From the NCBI GenBank assembly GCA_964593925.1, contig CAZQKM010000043.1:1-13636 (forward strand): a stretch of DNA of 13,636 bases, in the 5' to 3' direction. Every line of letters begins with the position of its first letter. The stretch's first letter is position 1. The stretch is from Oleidesulfovibrio sp964593925 (GTDB lineage Bacteria; Desulfobacterota; Desulfovibrionia; Desulfovibrionales; Desulfovibrionaceae). A program made the position numbers and the translations under genes. Under the pieces are notes generated by a model that searched no databases, was not told the origin of the DNA, and saw only the letters and a program-made list of their open reading frames with translations. This document shows positions 7,186 to 13,636 of this stretch, one piece after another.

Positions 7186-7217
7186 TTGACAAAATCCAAA
7201 TTTTGAACAAAATATAA
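7186..7217 (+). promoter_or_regulatory. Probable promoter and operator of the sugar-acid operon
   Basis: TTGACA (7186-7191) is a perfect -35 box. The -10 is less clear: AATATA at 7211-7216 (19-base spacer) or TATAAC at 7213-7218 (21-base spacer). Between them lies the dyad CAAAAT-CCAA-ATTTTG (7190-7205), which starts inside the -35 box, as expected for a repressor site. The regulator encoded immediately downstream is the natural candidate to bind it. The leader to the start codon at 7272 is about 50 bases. Confidence 0.5.
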
Positions 7218-7271
7218 CAAATATTAACATACTTTTTCAACAAAGCACACCTATGCACACGCGAGGGAACT

Positions 7272-8090
7272 ATGTTGCCGGCACAACGACGTTCAAAAAT
7301 GGCCCTGTATATCCAACAAACTGGAGGAACAGATACAGAGACCTTGGCAAAACGTTTTGGCGTTTCCGTCATGACAGCCCGGCGCGACCTCAAAATTCTT
7401 GAGCAAGAAAATCACCTCAAACTTACTTGGGGCGGAGCTGTTCCTCTAACCTTTCTCCCACATGAAATCCCTTACAGCAGCAAAGTGGCAACCATGCTCC
7501 ATGCCAAGGAGGCAATAGCCGACTATGCTGCCAACCTAATCAGTGACGACAGCTGTATCCTACTTGACGCGGGAACGACTGCACTAGCTCTGGCAAAAAA
7601 GCTCACCCACCGTAGGCTCACCGTTATTACCCCGGATTTGCGGATTGCGTTGGAACTTGCCTCCGGGCCACACCTGAAAGTACACATCCCGGGCGGCGAG
7701 GTGGACCCCGGCAGCCGCTCCTGTAATGATGGCGCCACAGTGGCATTTCTAGATACGGTCAACGTTACACAGGCATTCCTCGGTACCAACGTGTGGGATG
7801 TTTCTCGCGGTGCTGGCACCAGTAGCCACATGCGTATGCGTATCAAAAAGAAAATGATCCAACGGGCACAACAACCCATCCTGTTGGCAGACTCATCGAA
7901 ATATAACGCTTTTGGCCCTTGGGTTGTCGCACAGCTTGTTGAATTTTCATGCGTTATTACAGACTCCGGACTCCCTGGCGCAGCCCGCGAAGCGGTCATG
8001 CAAGGAGGAGCTGACCTACGTGTTGTGCCCGCAAAAAAGCAAGGCGCAAAAAAGAGAAAAAAGTATGAAAATAGCAATCATTGCCGATGA
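7272..8090 (+). CDS. DeoR-family transcriptional regulator of the sugar-acid operon
   Basis: A 272-residue DeoR/GlpR-type regulator. The winged helix-turn-helix is at residues 5-57, with DTETLAKRFGVSVMTARRDL (21-40) followed by LKLTWGGAVPL, the usual end of this domain. The sugar-phosphate sensor domain follows: DAGTTALALAKKL (99-111), GGEVDPGSRSCNDG (141-154) and IKKKMIQRAQQPILLADSSKY (191-211). Members usually repress the adjacent catabolic operon and are released by a phosphorylated intermediate. Here that could be a tetronate 4-phosphate or DHAP, which is inference. The ATG at 7272 follows GAGGGA. The last residues (KKQGAKKRKK, 255-264) form a strongly basic tail. The gene overlaps the kinase gene by 26 bp, so the two are probably translationally coupled. 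Confidence 0.9.
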   Translation: MLPAQRRSKMALYIQQTGGTDTETLAKRFGVSVMTARRDLKILEQENHLKLTWGGAVPLTFLPHEIPYSSKVATMLHAKEAIADYAANLISDDSCILLDAGTTALALAKKLTHRRLTVITPDLRIALELASGPHLKVHIPGGEVDPGSRSCNDGATVAFLDTVNVTQAFLGTNVWDVSRGAGTSSHMRMRIKKKMIQRAQQPILLADSSKYNAFGPWVVAQLVEFSCVITDSGLPGAAREAVMQGGADLRVVPAKKQGAKKRKKYENSNHCR

Positions 8091-9417
8091 TCTTACCGGC
8101 TCAAATGTTAATGGCGCCTTGCTCACGGCAGAAGGATTTTTCAGTGCCACCTGCCTTGATGCCTCTGACTGGGACAGAGAAGCCTTCCCCACGGTTACGG
8201 CAGTGGCAGTAAGTACAGACTCTCGACTACTTACACCACAAGACGCTGCCCAAAAAGTCTATGAAACAACGGCCATACTCGCGACAAAAAAACCAGCACT
8301 GTTTGCCAAACGCATAGACAGCACATTGCGCGGCAACTTGGGGGCAGAAATTGAAGCTGCTCTTCGTGCCATGGACGACGCCGCCCCCAAAGACAGCCTA
8401 CCCGCAGTGGCAGTGGCAGTACCTGCCTACCCCGCTTCGGGTCGAGTAGCCGTAGGCGGCTATCTGATAGTACATGGCGTGGCTCTGCAACGCTCGCGTA
8501 TTTCCAAAGATCCGGCAACTCCGATCTCCTCCTCTGCCATTGCTGAAATCATCAGTCAGCAGACTTCGTTGCGTCTTGGCATGATAGACCTTGGCGTGGT
8601 ACTCAGCGGTCCTGCCCATGTCCGGACCCATGTGGAGCGCCTCTACAAACAGGGCTGCCGCATCATTTGTTGTGATGCTGTATCCGATGAAGATATCATT
8701 ACCATTGCCCAAGCACTGTGTCATACGTCTTTTCCCATCTTGGCCGTTGACCCAGGGCCATTTACGGCCAAACTAGCCGCTGTTCGCTTTCCTTCCCCCG
8801 GAGTGGAGTTTAAAAATAAAGTGCTTGCCATTGTTGGCAGCCCCAGTGAGCTGACAAGGCGCCAAATCGAAGCCCTAAACCTTGCGCACGCCACCCATAT
8901 CGTCAATGTGGACAGCGCCAAATTTCTTGACCCGGCAGCACGTGAACAAGAAATAGCCCGTGCTGTACAAGCCGTGCTTGCAGCGCCCGCCTCTGCAACC
9001 GTGCTTGGAGTCTGCACAGCCGAAAAAACGGAAGATGTTCTTTCCTTACAGTCCCTTTCCGCTTCTCTGCACATGTCCACCAGCCACATTTCTCAGACCA
9101 TCAATAGCGCTCTAGCTGCAATCGCAGATCAACTGTTGGCAAAGCCACACCTGCGCATTGGAGCTTTGTATACTTCCGGCGGCGAGGTCACGGTAGCTAC
9201 CATACGCAGACTCAACGGCAAAGGTTTCAGCGTACGTGGTGAAATCCTGCCCCTTGCCGTATATGGTCGCCTGCTTGAAGGTAAATACCCCGACCTGCCC
9301 ATGGCAACCAAGGGGGGATTTGTAGGTGATACCGACAGCCTTGTGCATTGCATTGAGTATCTGTTCACAAAAATTTCTACCAAAACCAGGCAGCAGCCCG
9401 GAACAGCAAACCTATAA
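8065..9417 (+). CDS. dtnK: Four-carbon acid sugar kinase (DUF1537), probable D-threonate kinase
   Basis: A 450-residue kinase of the DUF1537 (OtnK/DtnK/LtnK) family, which phosphorylates four-carbon sugar acids at O4 using ATP. The N-terminal substrate-binding domain shows IADDLTGSN (6-14), KRIDSTLRGNLGAE (82-95) and PAYPASGRVAVGGYLIVHG (120-138). The C-terminal nucleotide-binding domain shows VGSPSELTRRQI (257-268), TSGGEV (370-375) and KGGFVGDTDSL (416-426). Start choice: ATG at 8065 matches the family N-terminus (MKIAIIADDL) but has only a weak A-rich AAGAG upstream. A strong AAGGAGGAG (8002-8010) instead precedes an in-frame GTG at 8020, which would add 15 residues. The pairing with a PdxA2-like dehydrogenase, and the absence of otnC/otnI-type genes in the window, favour D-threonate over L-threonate. 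D-erythronate or another tetronate remains possible. Confidence 0.88.
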   Translation: MKIAIIADDLTGSNVNGALLTAEGFFSATCLDASDWDREAFPTVTAVAVSTDSRLLTPQDAAQKVYETTAILATKKPALFAKRIDSTLRGNLGAEIEAALRAMDDAAPKDSLPAVAVAVPAYPASGRVAVGGYLIVHGVALQRSRISKDPATPISSSAIAEIISQQTSLRLGMIDLGVVLSGPAHVRTHVERLYKQGCRIICCDAVSDEDIITIAQALCHTSFPILAVDPGPFTAKLAAVRFPSPGVEFKNKVLAIVGSPSELTRRQIEALNLAHATHIVNVDSAKFLDPAAREQEIARAVQAVLAAPASATVLGVCTAEKTEDVLSLQSLSASLHMSTSHISQTINSALAAIADQLLAKPHLRIGALYTSGGEVTVATIRRLNGKGFSVRGEILPLAVYGRLLEGKYPDLPMATKGGFVGDTDSLVHCIEYLFTKISTKTRQQPGTANL

Positions 9418-9435
9418 GATATGACAGGACCACTG

Positions 9436-10434
9436 ATGAGACCCATTATCTGTATCCCCATGGGCGATCCCGCCGGAATCGGTCCGGAAATAGTCGCCGC
9501 CTCTGCAACTACAGCGGCAGTGCAAGACACTGCTACTATTGTTGTTGTCGGCCATGAAGCCGTACTCCGCAAAGCCGCCGACCTCATGGATACCACTCCG
9601 GTATTCAACCCTGTAACACGCTCCTTGGAAGGCCTTCGGAAAAATGCTCTGAACCTCATCCATCTGGACAACATTGACATGGACACTTTTGCCCATGGAA
9701 AAATAAAAGGTGCATACGGCAAAGCAAGCTTTGAATATATCACGCAGGCTGTGGCACTGGCTTCTGAAGGTAAAGTCGACGCCATTGCCACCACCCCCAT
9801 CAACAAAGAATCCTTGCAAGCCGGCGGCGTCCCCCATATCGGACATACAGAAATTCTGGCAGAGCTTACCAATAGCCATGATCCGTTAACCATGTTTCAG
9901 GTACGTAAACTGCGTGTTTTTTTCCTGACGCGTCACCTGCCACTAACTGACGCCTGCGCGGCCGTAACCAAAGACCGTGTCCTGGATTATATTTGTCGCT
10001 GTACCCGGGCATTACAACGGTTGGGCATTGCCAAGCCAAGCATTGCCGTGGCAGGCTTGAACCCCCATAGCGGAGAACACGGCCTTTTTGGCCATGAAGA
10101 AGATAAGGAAATTACCCCGGCCATTGAAGAAGCCCGTTGCCAAGGAATTGCTGTAGTGGGGCCCAAACCCGCAGATTCAGTCTTTCACTTCGCACTGCAA
10201 GGCGCATGGGATGCGGTGCTTTCTTTGTATCACGACCAAGGACACATCGCGACAAAAATGGTCGACTTTGACAGAACGATCTCTCTAACACTGGGGCTGC
10301 CATTTCTGCGTACTTCCGTAGACCATGGAACTGCATTTGATATTGCAGGGACTGGCAAGGCCAACCCCTTAAGTATGATGGAAGCCATTCGCTTGGCGGC
10401 TCTCTATGCCCCCAACTTTCGCACTACAGCTTAG
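9436..10434 (+). CDS. pdxA2: PdxA2-type 4-phosphate dehydrogenase (D-threonate/D-erythronate 4-phosphate)
   Basis: A 332-residue member of the PdxA family, close to the usual length. PdxA proper oxidises 4-hydroxythreonine 4-phosphate in vitamin B6 synthesis. PdxA2 paralogues next to a DUF1537 kinase oxidise and decarboxylate D-threonate (or D-erythronate) 4-phosphate to dihydroxyacetone phosphate with NAD. Visible motifs: PMGDPAGIGPEI (8-19), TTPINKESL (119-127) and the three metal-binding histidines H137 (GHTEIL), H211 (NPHSGEHG) and H266 (YHDQGH). SVDHGTAFDIAGTG (294-307) is also conserved. The ATG at 9436 is preferred because AGGA (9426-9429) lies at proper spacing; the ATG at 9421 has no such site. 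The catabolic assignment rests on the adjacent kinase and transporter, since sequence motifs alone do not separate PdxA from PdxA2. It lies 18 bp after the kinase gene. Confidence 0.9.
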   Translation: MRPIICIPMGDPAGIGPEIVAASATTAAVQDTATIVVVGHEAVLRKAADLMDTTPVFNPVTRSLEGLRKNALNLIHLDNIDMDTFAHGKIKGAYGKASFEYITQAVALASEGKVDAIATTPINKESLQAGGVPHIGHTEILAELTNSHDPLTMFQVRKLRVFFLTRHLPLTDACAAVTKDRVLDYICRCTRALQRLGIAKPSIAVAGLNPHSGEHGLFGHEEDKEITPAIEEARCQGIAVVGPKPADSVFHFALQGAWDAVLSLYHDQGHIATKMVDFDRTISLTLGLPFLRTSVDHGTAFDIAGTGKANPLSMMEAIRLAALYAPNFRTTA

Positions 10435-10487
10435 CTCGGACATACTCTGTACACTTTTCCTTTAACCTTTGCTCCAGGAGAACCCAC

Positions 10488-11465
10488 ATGAATACACGCA
10501 CCCTTGTTCTTGCCGTAGCGTTGTTCAGTAGCCTTTTGCTGGCAGGAACCGCACATGCAAAAACAGTTTTTCGTATTTCCCATACCCTTGCCCCCTCTTC
10601 GCATTACAATCAAGGGCTCATGTACCTGGATAAGTTACTGCAAGAAAAAAGTAACAACCAAATGGCGCTGGATATCTACCATTCTTCGCAGCTTGGTTCA
10701 GAGCGTGATGCCGTGGAAGGCGTTACCATGGGCACCCTGGAAATGACCCTGAGTTCCACCGGGCCCCTCACCAACTTTACCAACGCATTCATGGTCTTTG
10801 ATCTGCCTTTTGTTATTTCTGACAGACAAAAGGCCTATACTTGGATGGACGGCCCTGAAGGGCAAAAAATTCTAGACTCCGTAGCAAAACAAAACTTGGT
10901 AGGCCTTGCCTTTTTTGAAAATGGCTTCCGCCATCTGACCAACTCCAAGCAACCCGTGCTTACCCCTCGGGATGCCAAGGGCTTAAAAATACGCCTGATG
11001 GAAAATGCCATACATATCGCAACGTTCAAAGCGCTGAACGCCTACCCCACTCCCATGCCTTTTGGTGAACTTTTCACCGCCATGCAACAAAAGACAGTAG
11101 ATGGTCAGGAAAACCCGCTTGTTATCATCTCTACATCCAACTTCTATGAAGTGCAGCAGCATCTTGCGATTACCGGGCACTTCTATTCTCCGGCCATACT
11201 ATTCATCAACAAAGATGTGTGGGAAGGCCTTACCGAAGAGCAACGTACCATCATGCGCGAATGTGTTGCCAAAGCCAGAGACTGGGAACGCAAGCTCAGC
11301 ATGGGCATGGACGCCAAGCTCACCGCCCAGTTGCAAGAAAAAGGTATGCAGATCACGGAACCGGACAAAACAGCATGGAGAGCGTTCCTTGCTCCGGTAT
11401 ACAAAGAGTTTGAAGCCAAAATCGGTAAGGATGTCATCCAAAGCCTGATCGAGGCTCAAAAATAG
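10488..11465 (+). CDS. dctP: TRAP transporter periplasmic solute-binding protein (DctP family)
   Basis: A 325-residue DctP-type binding protein that would capture an organic acid in the periplasm and deliver it to the DctQM membrane complex. A Sec signal peptide is clear: MNTRTLV, a hydrophobic core to about residue 20, and AHA before Lys25 as the cleavage site. The mature protein starts KTVFRISHTLAPSSHYNQGL. R169 in LKIRLMEN is the position that in this family binds the substrate carboxylate. R148 (FRHLTN) and N209 (DGQENP) are also typical pocket residues. CAGGAG (10475-10480) precedes the ATG. Because kinase and PdxA2 genes lie directly upstream, the cargo is probably D-threonate or a related tetronate. 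The two hairpins downstream separate it from dctQM. Confidence 0.93.
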   Translation: MNTRTLVLAVALFSSLLLAGTAHAKTVFRISHTLAPSSHYNQGLMYLDKLLQEKSNNQMALDIYHSSQLGSERDAVEGVTMGTLEMTLSSTGPLTNFTNAFMVFDLPFVISDRQKAYTWMDGPEGQKILDSVAKQNLVGLAFFENGFRHLTNSKQPVLTPRDAKGLKIRLMENAIHIATFKALNAYPTPMPFGELFTAMQQKTVDGQENPLVIISTSNFYEVQQHLAITGHFYSPAILFINKDVWEGLTEEQRTIMRECVAKARDWERKLSMGMDAKLTAQLQEKGMQITEPDKTAWRAFLAPVYKEFEAKIGKDVIQSLIEAQK

Positions 11466-11478
11466 TTTCCTCACACAT

Positions 11479-11509
11479 GGCGGGCAAGGACCTTCTGCCT
11501 TGCTCCGCC
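11479..11509 (+). repeat. First intercistronic hairpin after dctP
   Basis: GGCGGGCAAGG (11479-11489) pairs with CCTTGCTCCGCC (11498-11509). All 11 pairs are Watson-Crick with a single bulged T at 11504; the loop is 8 bases. It starts 14 bp after the dctP stop codon. There is no T-run, so full termination is not expected. Confidence 0.7.
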
Positions 11510-11511
11510 GC

Positions 11512-11545
11512 GAGGCTGACGCCATACCAGGGTGGCGTCAGCCTC
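11512..11545 (+). repeat. Second intercistronic hairpin, perfect 13-bp stem
   Basis: GAGGCTGACGCCA (11512-11524) and TGGCGTCAGCCTC (11533-11545) are exact reverse complements around an 8-base loop. It follows the first hairpin by two bases and ends 31 bp before the dctQ start. Such stable structures after a binding-protein gene commonly block 3' exonucleases or attenuate transcription, giving more binding protein than membrane subunits. Without a T-run I favour mRNA protection or partial attenuation. Confidence 0.75.
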
Positions 11546-11576
11546 ATACCTGCAAAACACATCGTAGAGGCACACC

Positions 11577-12059
11577 ATGCTGAAGATACTTGATAACTTG
11601 GAAGAATATGTCCTGTTAGTACTCTTTCCGTCCATGGTAGCCATTGTTCTCGCCGCCACGCTGGGCAGATACACACAATGGTATGCCATGTTCTGGGGCG
11701 AAGAAGCAGCCCGGTACATCATGGTATATCTTGGCTATTTTGGCATTGCCCTTGCTATGAAACGCCGAGCCCATATCGGGGTATGCCTGCTCACAGACAA
11801 AGTACGCCGTCCTGCTGGCAAAAAAGTCGTGCTCTTTCTACAAACTCTTATCCTCATAGCCTTCTGTGCCATAATATCCTATTTCGTCATCCAGCTTGTC
11901 CTGAAACAGGCGGCCATAGGCCAACGCTCTCCCTCATTGGGAATACCCATGTGGCTTGCCTATGCATCCGTTCCCATGGGGATGATTCTGCTTGCCATAC
12001 GCACCCTGCAAGTTTCTTATCACCAGTGGCAAACAATCGTTAGCGTAGAAAAGGAGTAA
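11577..12059 (+). CDS. dctQ: TRAP transporter small membrane subunit (DctQ family)
   Basis: A 160-residue inner-membrane protein, normal for DctQ. Four membrane segments are predicted by eye at about 11-31, 43-62, 85-108 and 124-144. EEAARYIMVYLGYFGIA (42-58) and RSPSLGIPMWLAYASVPMG (117-135) are the usual conserved stretches of the family. DctQ forms a complex with the large subunit and supports docking of the binding protein. TAGAGG (11565-11570) precedes the ATG. The stop codon lies 3 bp before the dctM start. Confidence 0.9.
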   Translation: MLKILDNLEEYVLLVLFPSMVAIVLAATLGRYTQWYAMFWGEEAARYIMVYLGYFGIALAMKRRAHIGVCLLTDKVRRPAGKKVVLFLQTLILIAFCAIISYFVIQLVLKQAAIGQRSPSLGIPMWLAYASVPMGMILLAIRTLQVSYHQWQTIVSVEKE

Positions 12060-12062
12060 GCC

Positions 12063-13349
12063 GTGGGCCTTGCAATGTTCATAACCCTCTTTGCCCTACT
12101 GCTTTTCGGCGTACCCATCGCCGTCTGCATCGGTTTTTCCGCCATTGTAGGAATCTTGGCTGGCACACTCCCCCTCAGCCCTATTGTTATCGGGCAACGC
12201 ATGTTTACCGCCATTGACTCGTTCCCTTTCATGGCTATTCCTTTTTTCATGCTGGCTGGCGGCCTCATGGAACATGGCGGTATTTCCAAACGCCTCATCC
12301 GGTTTGCCTCTGCCATCATCGGATTTTTTTGCGGAGGGCTTGGACTGATTAGCGTGTTGGCGTCTGCATTTTTTGGTGCTATCAGCGGATCCAACCCCGC
12401 AACGGTAGCAGCCATTGGCGGTATCATGACCCCTGCCATGATCAAAAAAGGCTACAAACCTCCCTTTGCCGCGGCAATAGCTGCAGCTGCCGGAACCCTT
12501 GGTGTCGTCATTCCCCCTTCTATTCCCATGATCACCTATGGCGTTGTTGCCGGTGTCTCCGCAGGTGACCTGTTCATTGCCGGAATTGTGCCAGGCCTCC
12601 TGCTTGCTCTTGTGCTTTGCGCCTGCACCGCCACCATGGCGCGACATATGCGTATCCCCACAGAAGGAACCTTTAGCCTAAAAGAATTTCTGGCCGCCTT
12701 CATGGACGCCATCCTCGCCCTAATCATGCCGGTAGTTATCCTTGGTGGCATTTATGGTGGCATCTTTACTCCCACAGAGGCAGGAGCCGTAGCCGTAGCT
12801 TACAGCCTCTTAATCAGTGCGTTTGCCTACCGGGAAATGGATCTTAAAAAATTAAAAAAAATTATCATCAATGCCGGCGTCAGTACAGGAATTGTCTTTT
12901 TTGTCATAGCTTGCTCTCAATCTTTTGCCTGGCTTCTCAATGTGGGCAAAATTTCCGAGGCCATTGTCAGCGGCATGCTCAGCATTACCACAACCCCCAT
13001 GCTCTTGATTCTTCTCATTAACATGATTCTACTCTGCCTTGGCATTTTTCTCGAAACACAAGCCATCATCCTACTGGTCACCCCCATATTGCTGCCCATA
13101 GCCAACGTTATCGGTATTGATCCCTTGGTCCTTGGTATCCTGATCATAGTCAATACATCTCTAGGCATGATCACCCCCCCCATGGCAGTTAACTTGTTCG
13201 TGGCGCAAGGGTTGGTCCGAGAACACCACACAAGCCTGGAGCAAATTAGCAGATATATCCTGCCATTCTTTTTTGCGGAACTGCTGCTTGTCCTTCTACT
13301 AAGCTATGTTCCTAGTCTTTCACTTGGTCTGCTGCATTTAGTCAAATAG
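12063..13349 (+). CDS. dctM: TRAP transporter large permease subunit (DctM family)
   Basis: A 428-residue polytopic inner-membrane protein, typical length for DctM, which carries the ion-coupled (usually sodium) substrate path. Hydrophobic segments run through most of its length. Family signatures are SGSNPATVAAIGGIMTPAM (108-126), GVVIPPSIPMITYG (147-160), YGGIFTPTEAGAVAVAY (231-247), FLETQAIILL (329-338) and TSLGMITPPMAVNLF (365-379). The start is GTG at 12063, supported by AAGGAG (12051-12056); an ATG at 12075 lies inside the first membrane segment and is less likely. Starting 3 bp after dctQ, it is probably translationally coupled to it, matching their 1:1 complex. Confidence 0.93.
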   Translation: MGLAMFITLFALLLFGVPIAVCIGFSAIVGILAGTLPLSPIVIGQRMFTAIDSFPFMAIPFFMLAGGLMEHGGISKRLIRFASAIIGFFCGGLGLISVLASAFFGAISGSNPATVAAIGGIMTPAMIKKGYKPPFAAAIAAAAGTLGVVIPPSIPMITYGVVAGVSAGDLFIAGIVPGLLLALVLCACTATMARHMRIPTEGTFSLKEFLAAFMDAILALIMPVVILGGIYGGIFTPTEAGAVAVAYSLLISAFAYREMDLKKLKKIIINAGVSTGIVFFVIACSQSFAWLLNVGKISEAIVSGMLSITTTPMLLILLINMILLCLGIFLETQAIILLVTPILLPIANVIGIDPLVLGILIIVNTSLGMITPPMAVNLFVAQGLVREHHTSLEQISRYILPFFFAELLLVLLLSYVPSLSLGLLHLVK

Positions 13350-13636
13350 CAGGTACGCGGCCCACCTATCTTGGCAAGACATGCAGCGCCATTAATCATC
13401 CGGGGCAAACTGTCTTGTAACTCTTCCCTGATTAGTTTTACCCCTAAGTAGAAATTTCGCAGGGAGAATGGGCTTCAAAATACTCGGCATGTGTCATATT
13501 GCCGGGGGATTCATGAAGACCGTTCTTCGTTGTATTTTTCAACCACTGTCCCGTTTACTCTTTGCCCTCGGTCAAAGTTAAAACTGATCCTGCTACAAAG
13601 TTGTGGACACAGAGTTAAGCTACTATCCTGCCCATG
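13350..13636. other. Downstream intergenic region to window edge
   Basis: No convincing gene. A 37-codon reading frame (13468-13581, starting MGFKILGMCHIAGG) has AGGGAG too close to its ATG and overlaps a terminator-like hairpin, so I do not call it. After about 13580 the sequence changes to AACTGATCCTGCTACAAAG and GTTGTGGACACAGAG, which resembles the outer end of an insertion sequence; this is only an impression. Confidence 0.4.
13513..13539 (+). terminator. Weak terminator-like hairpin after the TRAP operon
   Basis: ATGAAGA (13513-13519) pairs with TCTTCGT (13524-13530) with one G-T pair and a 4-base loop, followed by TGTATTTTT. The stem is short and AT-rich, and it lies about 160 bp after dctM. 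It is the only terminator-like structure seen downstream of the operon. Confidence 0.3.

Larger units (their letters stand above)
6256..7271. other. Gene-free 1-kb intergenic region with extremely AT-rich core
   Basis: No reading frame, tRNA or rRNA is supported in these 1016 bp. From 6256 to about 6480 the composition is ordinary; it contains a small dyad TACCAAGTGGTA (6410-6421) and a hairpin-like ATCCG/CGGAT (6361-6375). From about 6485 to 6900 the sequence is almost entirely A and T with few G or C, unlike the flanking genes. It contains adjacent near-identical 13-mers, repeated ATTACAT and a 12-bp-arm palindrome. From 6900 to 7180 composition returns towards normal, with the 15-bp dyad at 6944-6958. 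The end holds the promoter of the regulator gene. Such a tract may be bent, bound by nucleoid proteins, or mark an insertion point for the sugar-acid operon. Confidence 0.6.

Noticed and set aside
7523..8077. Long minus-strand reading frame (184 codons) opposite the DeoR gene
   Set aside because: It is a composition shadow of a clearly conserved plus-strand gene, with no recognisable motifs.
9129..9893. Long minus-strand frame (254 codons) opposite the kinase/pdxA2 junction
   Set aside because: It spans the boundary of two well-supported plus-strand genes and its translation looks like antisense low-complexity sequence.
12096..12647. Minus-strand frame of 183 codons opposite dctM
   Set aside because: Gly/His/Arg-rich translation is typical of the antisense of a membrane protein gene; dctM motifs are unambiguous.
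13468..13581. Small 37-residue protein gene after dctM
   Set aside because: The purine-rich stretch is too close to the ATG, no homology is recognised, and it overlaps a terminator-like hairpin.

Overview
The window looks like chromosomal DNA of a sulfate-reducing bacterium of the Desulfovibrio group (Desulfovibrionaceae), with moderate GC content. The main evidence is a tight ahbC-hemB-ahbD-ahbA/B gene set. This set makes heme from siroheme (the Ahb route), which is the heme pathway of Desulfovibrio and many archaea. The genus is inferred from this gene set; no 16S or other marker is present.

Layout. Positions 1-753 (minus strand) hold most of an IS5-family transposase. It is broken by an in-frame TGA and also needs a -1 frame change at a G-run; its C-terminus runs off the left edge. 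After a 346-bp gap with a strong hairpin comes a plus-strand gene for a predicted lipoprotein of unknown function (1100-1894), followed by a hairpin that may be a terminator. A roughly 350-bp leader with a perfect 9-bp dyad precedes the heme genes: ahbC (2246-3430), hemB (3502-4497), ahbD (4547-5704) and one siroheme decarboxylase subunit (5767-6255). All four are on the plus strand, have good ribosome binding sites and are 49-71 bp apart, so they are probably one operon. HemB makes porphobilinogen at the start of tetrapyrrole synthesis. The AhbA/B-type protein, AhbC and AhbD do the last steps: siroheme to didecarboxysiroheme to Fe-coproporphyrin III to heme b. The second decarboxylase subunit and the siroheme-forming enzymes are not in the window.

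Positions 6256-7271 are a gene-free kilobase whose centre (about 6485-6900) is extremely AT-rich. It carries an adjacent 13-mer repeat, repeated ATTACAT motifs, a 26-bp near-continuous palindrome and a separate 15-bp dyad. At its right end is a promoter-like TTGACA followed by a 16-bp dyad.

Positions 7272-13349 form a second plus-strand operon for taking up and using a small sugar acid. It holds a DeoR-family regulator, a DUF1537 four-carbon acid sugar kinase, a PdxA2-type dehydrogenase and a complete TRAP transporter (DctP, DctQ, DctM). The kinase and PdxA2 together match the known route in which D-threonate (or a near isomer) is phosphorylated at C4, then oxidised and decarboxylated to dihydroxyacetone phosphate. 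Two strong hairpins in tandem lie between dctP and dctQM and may let the binding protein be made in excess over the membrane subunits. The last 290 bp hold no convincing gene; a weak terminator-like hairpin and possibly the edge of another mobile element are there.

I found no tRNA, rRNA, CRISPR array or clearly new multi-gene system. The most interesting points are the sugar-acid locus in a presumed sulfate reducer, its AT-rich control region, and the hairpin pair inside the TRAP operon.
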